This document shows, piece by piece, positions 16,265-22,069 of a stretch of 22,069 bases of DNA. The translations under genes were made by a program, and so were the position numbers. The notes under the pieces are model-generated. The model was not told where the DNA came from and did not search any database. It saw only the letters and a program-made list of their open reading frames with translations. Each line of letters opens with the position of its first letter. Position 1 is the first letter of the stretch. This DNA comes from an uncultured Clostridium sp. (GTDB taxonomy: Bacteria; Bacillota_A; Clostridia; TANB77; CAG-508): the NCBI GenBank assembly GCA_930980675.1, contig CAKNIU010000018.1, positions 1-22,069 of the forward strand. The letters run 5' to 3'.

Positions 16265-16990
16265 ATGAATAACGAAAACGTAACAGGAAGAATACACTCA
16301 TTTGAAAGTTTAGGTGCAGTAGATGGACCGGGAATAAGATTTGTAGTATTTATGCAAGGATGTCATCTAAAATGCAAGTATTGCCAAAATAGAGATACTT
16401 GGGATATTAATTCAGGTGAGCAATATACAGTAAAACAAGTTGTAGAAAAAATAATGAGGTATAAAAATTATATTGTTGCATCAAATGGAGGAGTTACCTT
16501 AAGCGGAGGAGAGCCACTTTTGCAACAAGATTTTGTAGTAAGCCTATTTCAAGAACTTAAAAAACAAAACATCTCTACATGTTTAGATACTTCTGGAATG
16601 TTCACAATTACTGATAAAATAAAGCAAATTGTTGATTTGACTGATATATTTTTATTGGATATAAAATCTATTAATGATGAAACTTGTAAATGGCTTACAG
16701 GATCTTCAAATAGTCTAGAATTAGAATTTGCAAAATATATTAATGAAAAAAATAAGAGAATATGGATTAGGCAAGTTTTAGTACCGGGCATTACAGATAA
16801 AAAAGAGGATTTGCTTGAATTAAAAGATTTTCTAAAAACAATTAATGTAGAAAAATTTGAGTTTTTACCATATCATGATTTAGGAAAGTATAAATGGGAA
16901 AAGCTTGGACTACCATATGAATTAGAAGATGTTAGAGTGGCAAGCAATAAAGATGTGGAAAGAGCAAAGAAGATTATGGGAATAGATTAA
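16265..16990 (+). CDS. pflA: Pyruvate formate-lyase activating enzyme (radical SAM)
   Basis: This enzyme installs the glycyl radical on PflB using S-adenosylmethionine and a 4Fe-4S cluster. The cluster motif is C33-x3-C37-x2-C40 (CHLKCKYC). GRIHSFESLGAVDGPGIRFV before it and TLSGGEPLLQ after it are typical of PflA. ATG 16265 is chosen because AAGGAG (16253-16258) sits six bases before it; an in-frame TTG at 16235 falls inside the repeat. At 241 residues the length is standard. It is likely read from the pflB promoter through the two palindromes. Confidence 0.95.
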   Translation: MNNENVTGRIHSFESLGAVDGPGIRFVVFMQGCHLKCKYCQNRDTWDINSGEQYTVKQVVEKIMRYKNYIVASNGGVTLSGGEPLLQQDFVVSLFQELKKQNISTCLDTSGMFTITDKIKQIVDLTDIFLLDIKSINDETCKWLTGSSNSLELEFAKYINEKNKRIWIRQVLVPGITDKKEDLLELKDFLKTINVEKFEFLPYHDLGKYKWEKLGLPYELEDVRVASNKDVERAKKIMGID

Positions 16991-17026
16991 ATGTATTGTA
17001 AAAATAAGAAAAATTGAATTTTTAAT

Positions 17027-17067
17027 TTTATTATATAGGGAAAATCAAGTTTTTCCTATATAATAAA
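17027..17067. repeat. Long hairpin upstream of rsgA
   Basis: TTTATTATATAGGGAAAA (17027-17044) pairs with TTTTTCCTATATAATAAA (17050-17067) across 18 positions with one wobble and a five-base loop, TCAAG. No U-run follows on either strand, so it is not a standard intrinsic terminator. It may be an mRNA end stabiliser, an operator or an insertion relic. Confidence 0.7.
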
Positions 17068-17089
17068 GAGATATAAATTGAGGAGTTTT

Positions 17090-18019
17090 ATGAAAGCAAC
17101 AGTTATACAGAATGTAGCAAATCAATATAAAGTAGTAGATGAAGAAGATAATGTACATATTTGCACAGCAAGAGGGAAACTAAAAAATAATAATCAAGTA
17201 TTGAATAAGAGAGAAGAAAATGCACTTAAACTTATAAGCAATTATGGAAAAATAAATACTCTAACTCCAGTTGCAGGAGATAAAGTTGAAATAGAAAACG
17301 AAACTATTACTAAAATTTGTGAAAGAATTAATTTTATAAAAAGACCTAAAATAGCAAATGTTACACAGGTCGTTTTTGTTGTTTCTCTAAAAGAACCTGA
17401 ACCAGATATATTAATGTTAGATAAGCAATTAGCATTTGCAGAGAGTATGGAACTAAAGAGTATAATTGTACTTAATAAATGCGATTTAGCAAATAGTAAA
17501 GAAATAAAAAATATTTATGAAAAAGTAGGTTATCCTGTGCTTGAAATGCAGGCAAAAAATAATATAGGAGTTGATAAATTAAAAGATTATTTAAAAAATA
17601 ATATTACCGTATTTTCGGGAAATTCAGGAGTAGGCAAATCGACAATTATAAATAGTTTATTTGAGCAAAATATTACAGAAGAAGGATTTGTTAGCAAAAA
17701 AAATAAGCGAGGAAAAAACACAACAACGGCAGTCACTTTATATGAATTAGAAAAAAATACATATATTGCAGACACTCCAGGTTTTAGTACGTTTGATATT
17801 AATGAAATAGACTACAAAAATTTAGATAAAGAATTTATTGATTTTATTCCATTTATACAAGATTGCAGATATGTAGGATGTAGCCATATTTACGAACAAG
17901 AAAAAGAATGCAGTGTAAAAAGAGCAGTACTTAATGGCAAACTATCAAAGTCTAGATATGATAATTTTGTAAAAATATATAAGGAACTAGAAGAAAATTA
18001 TAAGAGGAGATATAATTAA
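17090..18019 (+). CDS. rsgA: Ribosome small-subunit GTPase RsgA (YloQ/YjeQ)
   Basis: A circularly permuted GTPase that acts late in 30S assembly. The 309 residues have an N-terminal OB fold. The GTPase motifs follow in permuted order: G4 NKCD (129-132), G1 GNSGVGKS (177-184), then G3 DTPGF (228-232). A C-terminal zinc site follows, with Cys259, Cys264, His266 and Cys274. ATG 17090 is preferred to an in-frame TTG at 17078 because GAGGAG (17080-17085) is then the ribosome site. The stop codon shares one base with the rpe start, so the two are translationally coupled, a common Firmicute pairing. Confidence 0.95.
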   Translation: MKATVIQNVANQYKVVDEEDNVHICTARGKLKNNNQVLNKREENALKLISNYGKINTLTPVAGDKVEIENETITKICERINFIKRPKIANVTQVVFVVSLKEPEPDILMLDKQLAFAESMELKSIIVLNKCDLANSKEIKNIYEKVGYPVLEMQAKNNIGVDKLKDYLKNNITVFSGNSGVGKSTIINSLFEQNITEEGFVSKKNKRGKNTTTAVTLYELEKNTYIADTPGFSTFDINEIDYKNLDKEFIDFIPFIQDCRYVGCSHIYEQEKECSVKRAVLNGKLSKSRYDNFVKIYKELEENYKRRYN

Positions 18020-18675
18020 TGGAAATTTCAACATCACTGTTAAGTGTAAAAAAAGAAGATATTATTCAAACAATATATAATTTGGAAGTGGCTCATACGG
18101 ACTATTTTCATATTGATGTTATGGATGGCAGATTTGTAGAAAATGATACATCTGAAACAATGAGAATTTATTGTGAATACTTAAATCAAGTAACAAATGT
18201 GCCAATAGATGTTCATTTAATGGTTACAAATATAAAGGAATATGTAGATAGTTATTCAATATTCAATCCAAATATTATTACTTTTCACTATGAAGCTTGC
18301 AAAGATGATACAGAAGTAGATAAGTATATTGAACAAATTAAAGGTAGAGAATGCAAAGTTGGCCTAGCAATTAAACCTAATACTGATATAGAAAAAATAG
18401 CAAAGTTTTTACCAAAAATAAACTTATTATTAATTATGTCAGTTGAGCCAGGAAAAGGCGGACAAAAATTTATAGATAGAACTGTTCAGAAAATAAAGAA
18501 AGCTAAAACTAAAATTGATGAACTGGGCTTAGACACAGAAATAGAAGCTGATGGAGGAATAAACCTAGAAAATTCAAAAGAAGTTAAAGAAGCAGGAGCC
18601 ACTATTGCAGTTAGCGGAACAGCAATAATTAGTTCGAAAGATTATAGTTATACAATTAAAAAACTTAAGGAGTAA
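18019..18675 (+). CDS. rpe: Ribulose-phosphate 3-epimerase
   Basis: Interconverts ribulose 5-phosphate and xylulose 5-phosphate in the pentose phosphate pathway. The 218-residue TIM barrel has HIDVMDGRFVEN (31-42), DVHLMV (64-69), TFHYEA (88-93), SVEPGKGGQKF in the phosphate loop region and EADGGI near the C-terminal end, giving the metal-binding His31, Asp33 and His66 and the catalytic Asp near position 177. The family usually has N-P-G-F-G-G-Q, where this protein has E-P-G-K-G-G-Q, and the N-terminal S-A-D motif is replaced by S-V-K. It is therefore somewhat divergent, and a related epimerase for another sugar phosphate remains possible. It overlaps rsgA by one base. Confidence 0.85.
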   Translation: MEISTSLLSVKKEDIIQTIYNLEVAHTDYFHIDVMDGRFVENDTSETMRIYCEYLNQVTNVPIDVHLMVTNIKEYVDSYSIFNPNIITFHYEACKDDTEVDKYIEQIKGRECKVGLAIKPNTDIEKIAKFLPKINLLLIMSVEPGKGGQKFIDRTVQKIKKAKTKIDELGLDTEIEADGGINLENSKEVKEAGATIAVSGTAIISSKDYSYTIKKLKE

Positions 18676-18727
18676 ATTAGTGCAAAAGCAAAAAAAATAA
18701 CAAATTTACGAAAAATAGTTAAATTAG

Positions 18728-18756
18728 TTGAAAAACAGCTATATTTATTGTATAAT
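18728..18756 (+). promoter_or_regulatory. Sigma-A promoter of nth
   Basis: TTGAAA (18728-18733), a 17-base spacer and TATAAT (18751-18756), 27 bases ahead of the nth start. Confidence 0.7.
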
Positions 18757-18782
18757 TTAAATATAAAATTAAGGAGCAAAAT

Positions 18783-19415
18783 ATGGACCAAAAAAAAGCA
18801 GTAAAAATAATAAAAAAATTAAAAGAAATGTATCCAGATGCAACTTGTAGTTTAGATTTTACAACTCCATTTCAAATGCTAGTTGCAGTATGTTTATCTG
18901 CACAATGTACAGATGAAAGAGTTAATAAAACCACACCTTCAATTTTTGCAAAATATCCAACAGTTTATGACTTTAACAATATGGACATTAAGGTATTAGA
19001 AGAATTAATACATCCTTGTGGATTTTGTAAAAATAAAGCAAAGAATTTAAAAGCAGCAAGTAAAATAATTGTGGAAAAATTTAATGGCGAAGTACCTGAC
19101 AATATGGAAGATTTAACAAGTATTCCCGGTGTGGGGAGAAAAAGTGCAAATGTAATAATGCTAGAAGCATTTCACAATCCTCAAGGAATAGCGGTAGATA
19201 CTCATGCAAAGAGAATTTCAAATAGACTCGGCTTTTCAGACGGGAGTGATCCATTAAAAATAGAACAAGATTTATTAAAAGTAATACCAAAAGAATATTA
19301 TTATGATGTCAATCATTTATTAGTATGGCATGGAAGAAATACTTGCACAGCGAGAAATCCAAAGTGTGAGGAATGTGCATTAAAAGATTTGTGCAAAGAA
19401 TATAACAAAGAGTGA
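18783..19415 (+). CDS. nth: Endonuclease III (base-excision DNA glycosylase/AP lyase)
   Basis: Removes oxidised pyrimidines and cuts the resulting abasic site. The 210 residues contain the helix-hairpin-helix SIPGVGRKSANVI (113-125) with catalytic Lys120, Asp139 in VDTHAKR, and a C-terminal 4Fe-4S cluster held by Cys188-x6-Cys195-x2-Cys198-x5-Cys204. All catalytic residues and the full length are present. AAGGAG lies just before ATG 18783, and the gene has its own promoter. A palindromic repeat lies 44 bases past its stop. Confidence 0.96.
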   Translation: MDQKKAVKIIKKLKEMYPDATCSLDFTTPFQMLVAVCLSAQCTDERVNKTTPSIFAKYPTVYDFNNMDIKVLEELIHPCGFCKNKAKNLKAASKIIVEKFNGEVPDNMEDLTSIPGVGRKSANVIMLEAFHNPQGIAVDTHAKRISNRLGFSDGSDPLKIEQDLLKVIPKEYYYDVNHLLVWHGRNTCTARNPKCEECALKDLCKEYNKE

Positions 19416-19459
19416 TTTGAATGTTGAAATTTAAAAAGAAATAAAACTAAGTAGAAAAA

Positions 19460-19487
19460 TGCCGATAGGAACGCTCCTATTTGACAC
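19460..19487. repeat. REP-like palindrome between nth and the thrS promoter (unit C)
   Basis: ATAGGA-ACGC-TCCTAT (19465-19480) is followed by TTGACAC, the same right border as unit A at 16179-16208. The left border is decayed (TGCCG instead of TGTCAA). Confidence 0.55.
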
Positions 19488-19520
19488 AGAATTTTTATAA
19501 AAATATTTACGCAAACCTAG

Positions 19521-19548
19521 TTGACATATTATTTTTTCGTGATATAAT
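19521..19548 (+). promoter_or_regulatory. Sigma-A promoter of the T-box leader and thrS
   Basis: TTGACA (19521-19526), a 16-base spacer, TATAAT (19543-19548), with an extended -10 TG at 19540-19541. Transcription would begin near 19555. Confidence 0.85.
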
Positions 19549-19556
19549 AAATAATG

Positions 19557-19786
19557 TAAAAGCAGTAAGAGACAAAGTAAAATAAAGGTTGCTTAAAGAG
19601 AGAATTAGTCATAGGCTGAAAACTAATTCAAGTAAACATATTTGAAAAACTACCTCTTCAAGCTTCTAGCGAATAAGTTAGACGGTTGGTGCGTTATAGC
19701 CTAAAAATGAAGTGAAATATTCGGGTGGAACCGTGCTTATATAAGTACCCCAGAGCATAATTTTATAGTTATGCTCTGGGGTTTTT
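19557..19786 (+). promoter_or_regulatory. T-box riboswitch, threonine-specific
   Basis: This leader senses uncharged tRNA-Thr and controls read-through into thrS. Stem I base: AAGAG (19567-19571) pairs with CTCTT (19654-19658). The AAAGAGAG block is followed by the apical stem GAATTAGT (19602-19609)/ACTAATTC (19622-19629). The specifier side carries GAA (19644-19646), then ACT (19649-19651) and ACC (19652-19654), both Thr codons; I cannot decide which is read. The conserved T-box sequence GGGTGGAACCGTG is at 19723-19735. Its TGGA bulge would pair with an acceptor end whose discriminator base is U, as in tRNA-Thr. GGG (19723-19725) can pair with CCC (19748-19750), competing with the terminator stem. 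Confidence 0.9.
19748..19786 (+). terminator. T-box regulated terminator
   Basis: A perfect 13-bp stem, CCCCAGAGCATAA (19748-19760) with TTATGCTCTGGGG (19769-19781), an eight-base loop and five U residues. It forms when tRNA-Thr is charged, stopping transcription before thrS. Confidence 0.92.
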
Positions 19787-19795
19787 GAATATAAA

Positions 19796-19961
19796 GCTCC
19801 AATATATGTTCTTTCATATTTCACTGCGCGGTTCGCTTTGCTCAGAGCTTGCACGCTCCACTCAGCATTAAAAAAGAACAAGACAAATAGCGCGCTTAAA
19901 GTAATCTTTAAGGCGCGTAAAAGCTTCGTTCGCTGAAATATTCAAGAACATATATTGAAGC
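19796..19961. mobile_element. Small non-coding inverted-repeat element (MITE-like) in the thrS leader
   Basis: About 166 bp with terminal inverted repeats: 19798-19823 and the reverse complement of 19934-19959 agree at 23 of 26 positions (both contain CAATATATGTTCTT). An internal hairpin pairs CGCGCTTAAAG (19891-19901) with CTTTAAGGCGCG (19906-19917). It is richer in G+C than the flanks and encodes nothing. No clear target duplication longer than two bases was seen. It lies between the T-box terminator and the thrS ribosome site. A 16-base end is shared exactly with 1899-1914. Confidence 0.65.
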
Positions 19962-19986
19962 AATTAAATTAAGAAAGGAGATTACT

Positions 19987-21918
19987 ATGATTAAAGTAAC
20001 TTTAAAAGATGGCTCTCAAAAAGAAGTAGAGCAAGGAATTTCAATTTATGACTTAGCTAAACAAATAAGCGAAGGGTTAGCAAGAAACGCAACTTGTGGA
20101 AGAGTTGACGGAAAAGTAGAAGATTTAAGATTTAAACTAGAAAAAGATTGTAATGTTGAAATCTTAACTTTTGATAGTGATTTAGACGGAAAAAAGGCTT
20201 ATTGGCATACAACTTCACACATAATGGCTCAAGCAGTTAAAAGATTATTTCCAAATACAAAATTGGCAATCGGTCCAGCCATTGATGACGGATTTTATTA
20301 TGATTTTGATGTTGAAAATAATTTCACAGATGAAGATAAAGAAAAAATAGAAGCAGAAATGAAAAAAATTATTAAAGAAGATTTACCAATTGAAAGATTT
20401 TCTTTACCTAAAAAAGAAGCTCTAGAATTAATGAAAGGTGAGCCATATAAGTGCGAGTTAATCAATGATTTAGCGGATGGAGAAGAAATATCTTTTTATA
20501 AACAAGGCGAATTTACAGACCTTTGTGCAGGTCCTCACTTAATGAGTACTGGAAAAATAAAGGCAATAAAGATATTAAATAATTCAGGAGCATACTGGAG
20601 AGGTGATGAGCATAACAAAATGCTACAAAGAATTTATGCTATATCATTCCCTAAAGCATCTTTATTAGAAGAGCATTTACAATTGTTAGAAGAAGCAAAA
20701 CAAAGAGACCACAGAAAAATAGGAAAAGATTTAAATTTATTTATGACACATAAATTAGTAGGCTCTGGACTTCCAATGTATTTGCCAGATGGAGCAACAG
20801 TTAGAAGATTGTTAGAAAGATATATTCAAGATAAAGAAATAAAACTTGGATATGAGCATGTTTACACACCATGCTTAGCAAATACTGAATTATACAAAAT
20901 AAGCGGTCACTGGGACCATTATAAAGATGATATGTTCCCAATAATGAAAATGGATAACGAAGAAATGGTTTTAAGACCAATGAACTGCCCACACCATATG
21001 CTTATTTACAAAAATAGCCTACATTCATATAAAGATTTACCTATTAGAATTGGTGAACTTGCTCATGATTTTAGATATGAAGCTAGTGGAAGTGTATGTG
21101 GATTAGAAAGAGTTCGTGAAATGTGTCAAAATGATGCTCACCTTTTTGTTAGACCAGACCAAATTAAAGAAGAAGTTGGTAGAGTTCTAAACTTAATAAA
21201 AGAAGTATATCAAAAAGACTTTGGTTTCCCAGCATCAAACTTTAAATATAGATTATCTTTAAGAGATAAAAAGAATAAAGAAAAATACATAGACAATGAT
21301 GAAATGTGGGAGACAGCAGAAAGCCAATTACGTGAAATATTAACAGAGTTAGGAATAGACTTCTATGAGGCTGAAGGAGAAGCAGCATTCTATGGACCAA
21401 AAATAGATATACAAATAAAAACAGCATTAAATCATGATGTTACTATACCAACTTGCCAATTAGACTTTGCACTTCCTGAAAGATTTGAATTAACATATAT
21501 AGGTGAAGACGGAAAAGAATATAGACCAGTTGTTATACATAGAGCAATTTTAGGTTCTTCAGATAGATTTATATCTTTCTTAATAGAAGAAACAAAAGGA
21601 GCTTTCCCAGTATGGCTTGCTCCAAAACAAGTTAAAATTTTACCTATTACAGATAAACATGTAGAATATGCAAATAAAATAAAAGAAGAACTACAAGAAA
21701 AAGGAATAAGAGTAGAAGTGGATGATAGAAATGAAAAAACAGGTTACAAAATTCGTGAAGCACAACTTTCAAAAGTTCCATATATGCTTATAGTTGGAGA
21801 TAAAGAAGTGGAAAATGCCACAGTATCTGTAAGAGATAGAAAAGAAGGAGATATAGGAAGCATTAAAACAGAGGACTTTATTAAGAGGATTGTAAAGGAA
21901 GTAGAAGAATACAAGTAG
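19987..21918 (+). CDS. thrS: Threonyl-tRNA synthetase
   Basis: Charges tRNA-Thr. The 643 residues show the full bacterial layout: a TGS domain (1-61), an editing domain with HTTSH (74-78) and DLCAGPH (178-184), and a class II catalytic core. Motif 1 is around 275-300. Zinc ligand Cys334 lies in NCPHHM, with RYEASGSVCGLERVREM as motif 2. VIHRAILGSSDRF gives a zinc His and motif 3. An anticodon-binding domain follows from about 540 (VWLAPKQVKILPI to the end). All expected catalytic and editing residues are present. AAAGGAG (19974-19980) precedes ATG 19987. Expression is controlled by the T-box leader, 200 bases upstream because of the inserted element. Confidence 0.98.
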   Translation: MIKVTLKDGSQKEVEQGISIYDLAKQISEGLARNATCGRVDGKVEDLRFKLEKDCNVEILTFDSDLDGKKAYWHTTSHIMAQAVKRLFPNTKLAIGPAIDDGFYYDFDVENNFTDEDKEKIEAEMKKIIKEDLPIERFSLPKKEALELMKGEPYKCELINDLADGEEISFYKQGEFTDLCAGPHLMSTGKIKAIKILNNSGAYWRGDEHNKMLQRIYAISFPKASLLEEHLQLLEEAKQRDHRKIGKDLNLFMTHKLVGSGLPMYLPDGATVRRLLERYIQDKEIKLGYEHVYTPCLANTELYKISGHWDHYKDDMFPIMKMDNEEMVLRPMNCPHHMLIYKNSLHSYKDLPIRIGELAHDFRYEASGSVCGLERVREMCQNDAHLFVRPDQIKEEVGRVLNLIKEVYQKDFGFPASNFKYRLSLRDKKNKEKYIDNDEMWETAESQLREILTELGIDFYEAEGEAAFYGPKIDIQIKTALNHDVTIPTCQLDFALPERFELTYIGEDGKEYRPVVIHRAILGSSDRFISFLIEETKGAFPVWLAPKQVKILPITDKHVEYANKIKEELQEKGIRVEVDDRNEKTGYKIREAQLSKVPYMLIVGDKEVENATVSVRDRKEGDIGSIKTEDFIKRIVKEVEEYK

Positions 21919-21933
21919 AATTAGGAGCAATTA

Positions 21934-22035
21934 ATGACACTAATAGAACGTATAAAAAGGTTGTTTCATATTGGAGAAAAAGCAGATAATGATATTGAAC
22001 CAATAGAAACAACCGATGAGGGTGTCCTGAAATAG
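21934..22035 (+). CDS. Possible small gene downstream of thrS, 33 residues
   Basis: AGGAG (21923-21927) stands six bases before ATG 21934, 15 bases after the thrS stop, giving a 33-codon frame beginning MTLIERIKRLFHIGEKAD and ending at TAG 22033. The N terminus is basic and amphipathic and the rest is acidic. I recognise no family. The reading could be the start of a longer gene broken by a frameshift: another frame stays open from about 22020 to a stop at 22065. Real but unknown, or a relic. Confidence 0.4.
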   Translation: MTLIERIKRLFHIGEKADNDIEPIETTDEGVLK

Positions 22036-22069
22036 GAACCCAAGAAACAAAAAATCCAGCTCGATAAGA

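Overview
The window is a 22 kb, very AT-rich stretch of a Gram-positive chromosome. I infer a spore-forming member of the Clostridia, probably one of the uncultured gut lineages. The reasons are consistent Shine-Dalgarno sites, consensus sigma-A promoters, arginine written almost only as AGA, sporulation genes (pdaA, yqfC, yqfD, yqzL), a threonyl T-box riboswitch, and the Firmicute order yqfC-yqfD-...-ybeY-dgkA-...-era-yqzL-recO. Nearly everything is on the + strand. No tRNA, rRNA, CRISPR, phage or intact transposase gene was seen.

Layout. 1-602: remnant of a prepilin-like/formylglycine-enzyme-like surface protein, broken at its start and apparently missing its middle. 681-1514: spore-cortex deacetylase PdaA. 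1587-8889: the long sporulation, RNA-processing and envelope cluster yqfC, yqfD, an unrecognised 406-residue helical protein, ybeY, dgkA (fused to a PAP2-like membrane domain), a DUF3048 protein, era, yqzL and recO, closed by a hairpin. 8943-10423: rpsF-ssb-rpsR with its own promoter, a leader hairpin that pairs with the rpsF Shine-Dalgarno, and a terminator. 10552-13316: a zinc/manganese-type ABC importer (binding protein, ATPase, permease). 13390-13652: a self-contained unit of strong promoter, 60-codon orphan gene and terminator, with unusual codon use. 13933-16990: pyruvate formate-lyase and its activase. 17090-18675: rsgA-rpe, overlapping by one base. 18783-19415: endonuclease III. 19521-21918: promoter, T-box leader, a small inverted-repeat element, then thrS. 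21934-22035: a possible 33-codon gene.

The genes are mostly housekeeping: sporulation (cortex and engulfed forespore), ribosome and rRNA maturation (YbeY, Era, RsgA, S6, S18), DNA repair (RecO, SSB, Nth), metal uptake, anaerobic pyruvate metabolism and tRNA charging. I do not see a clear new multi-gene system. The most interesting unexplained items are the orphan 60-codon transcription unit, the 406-residue protein sitting where phoH/yqfF often lie, two families of small dispersed palindromic repeats (one placed inside the thrS leader, one inside the pflB-pflA spacer), the dgkA fusion with a probably inactive phosphatase half, and a metal-binding protein with altered ligands.
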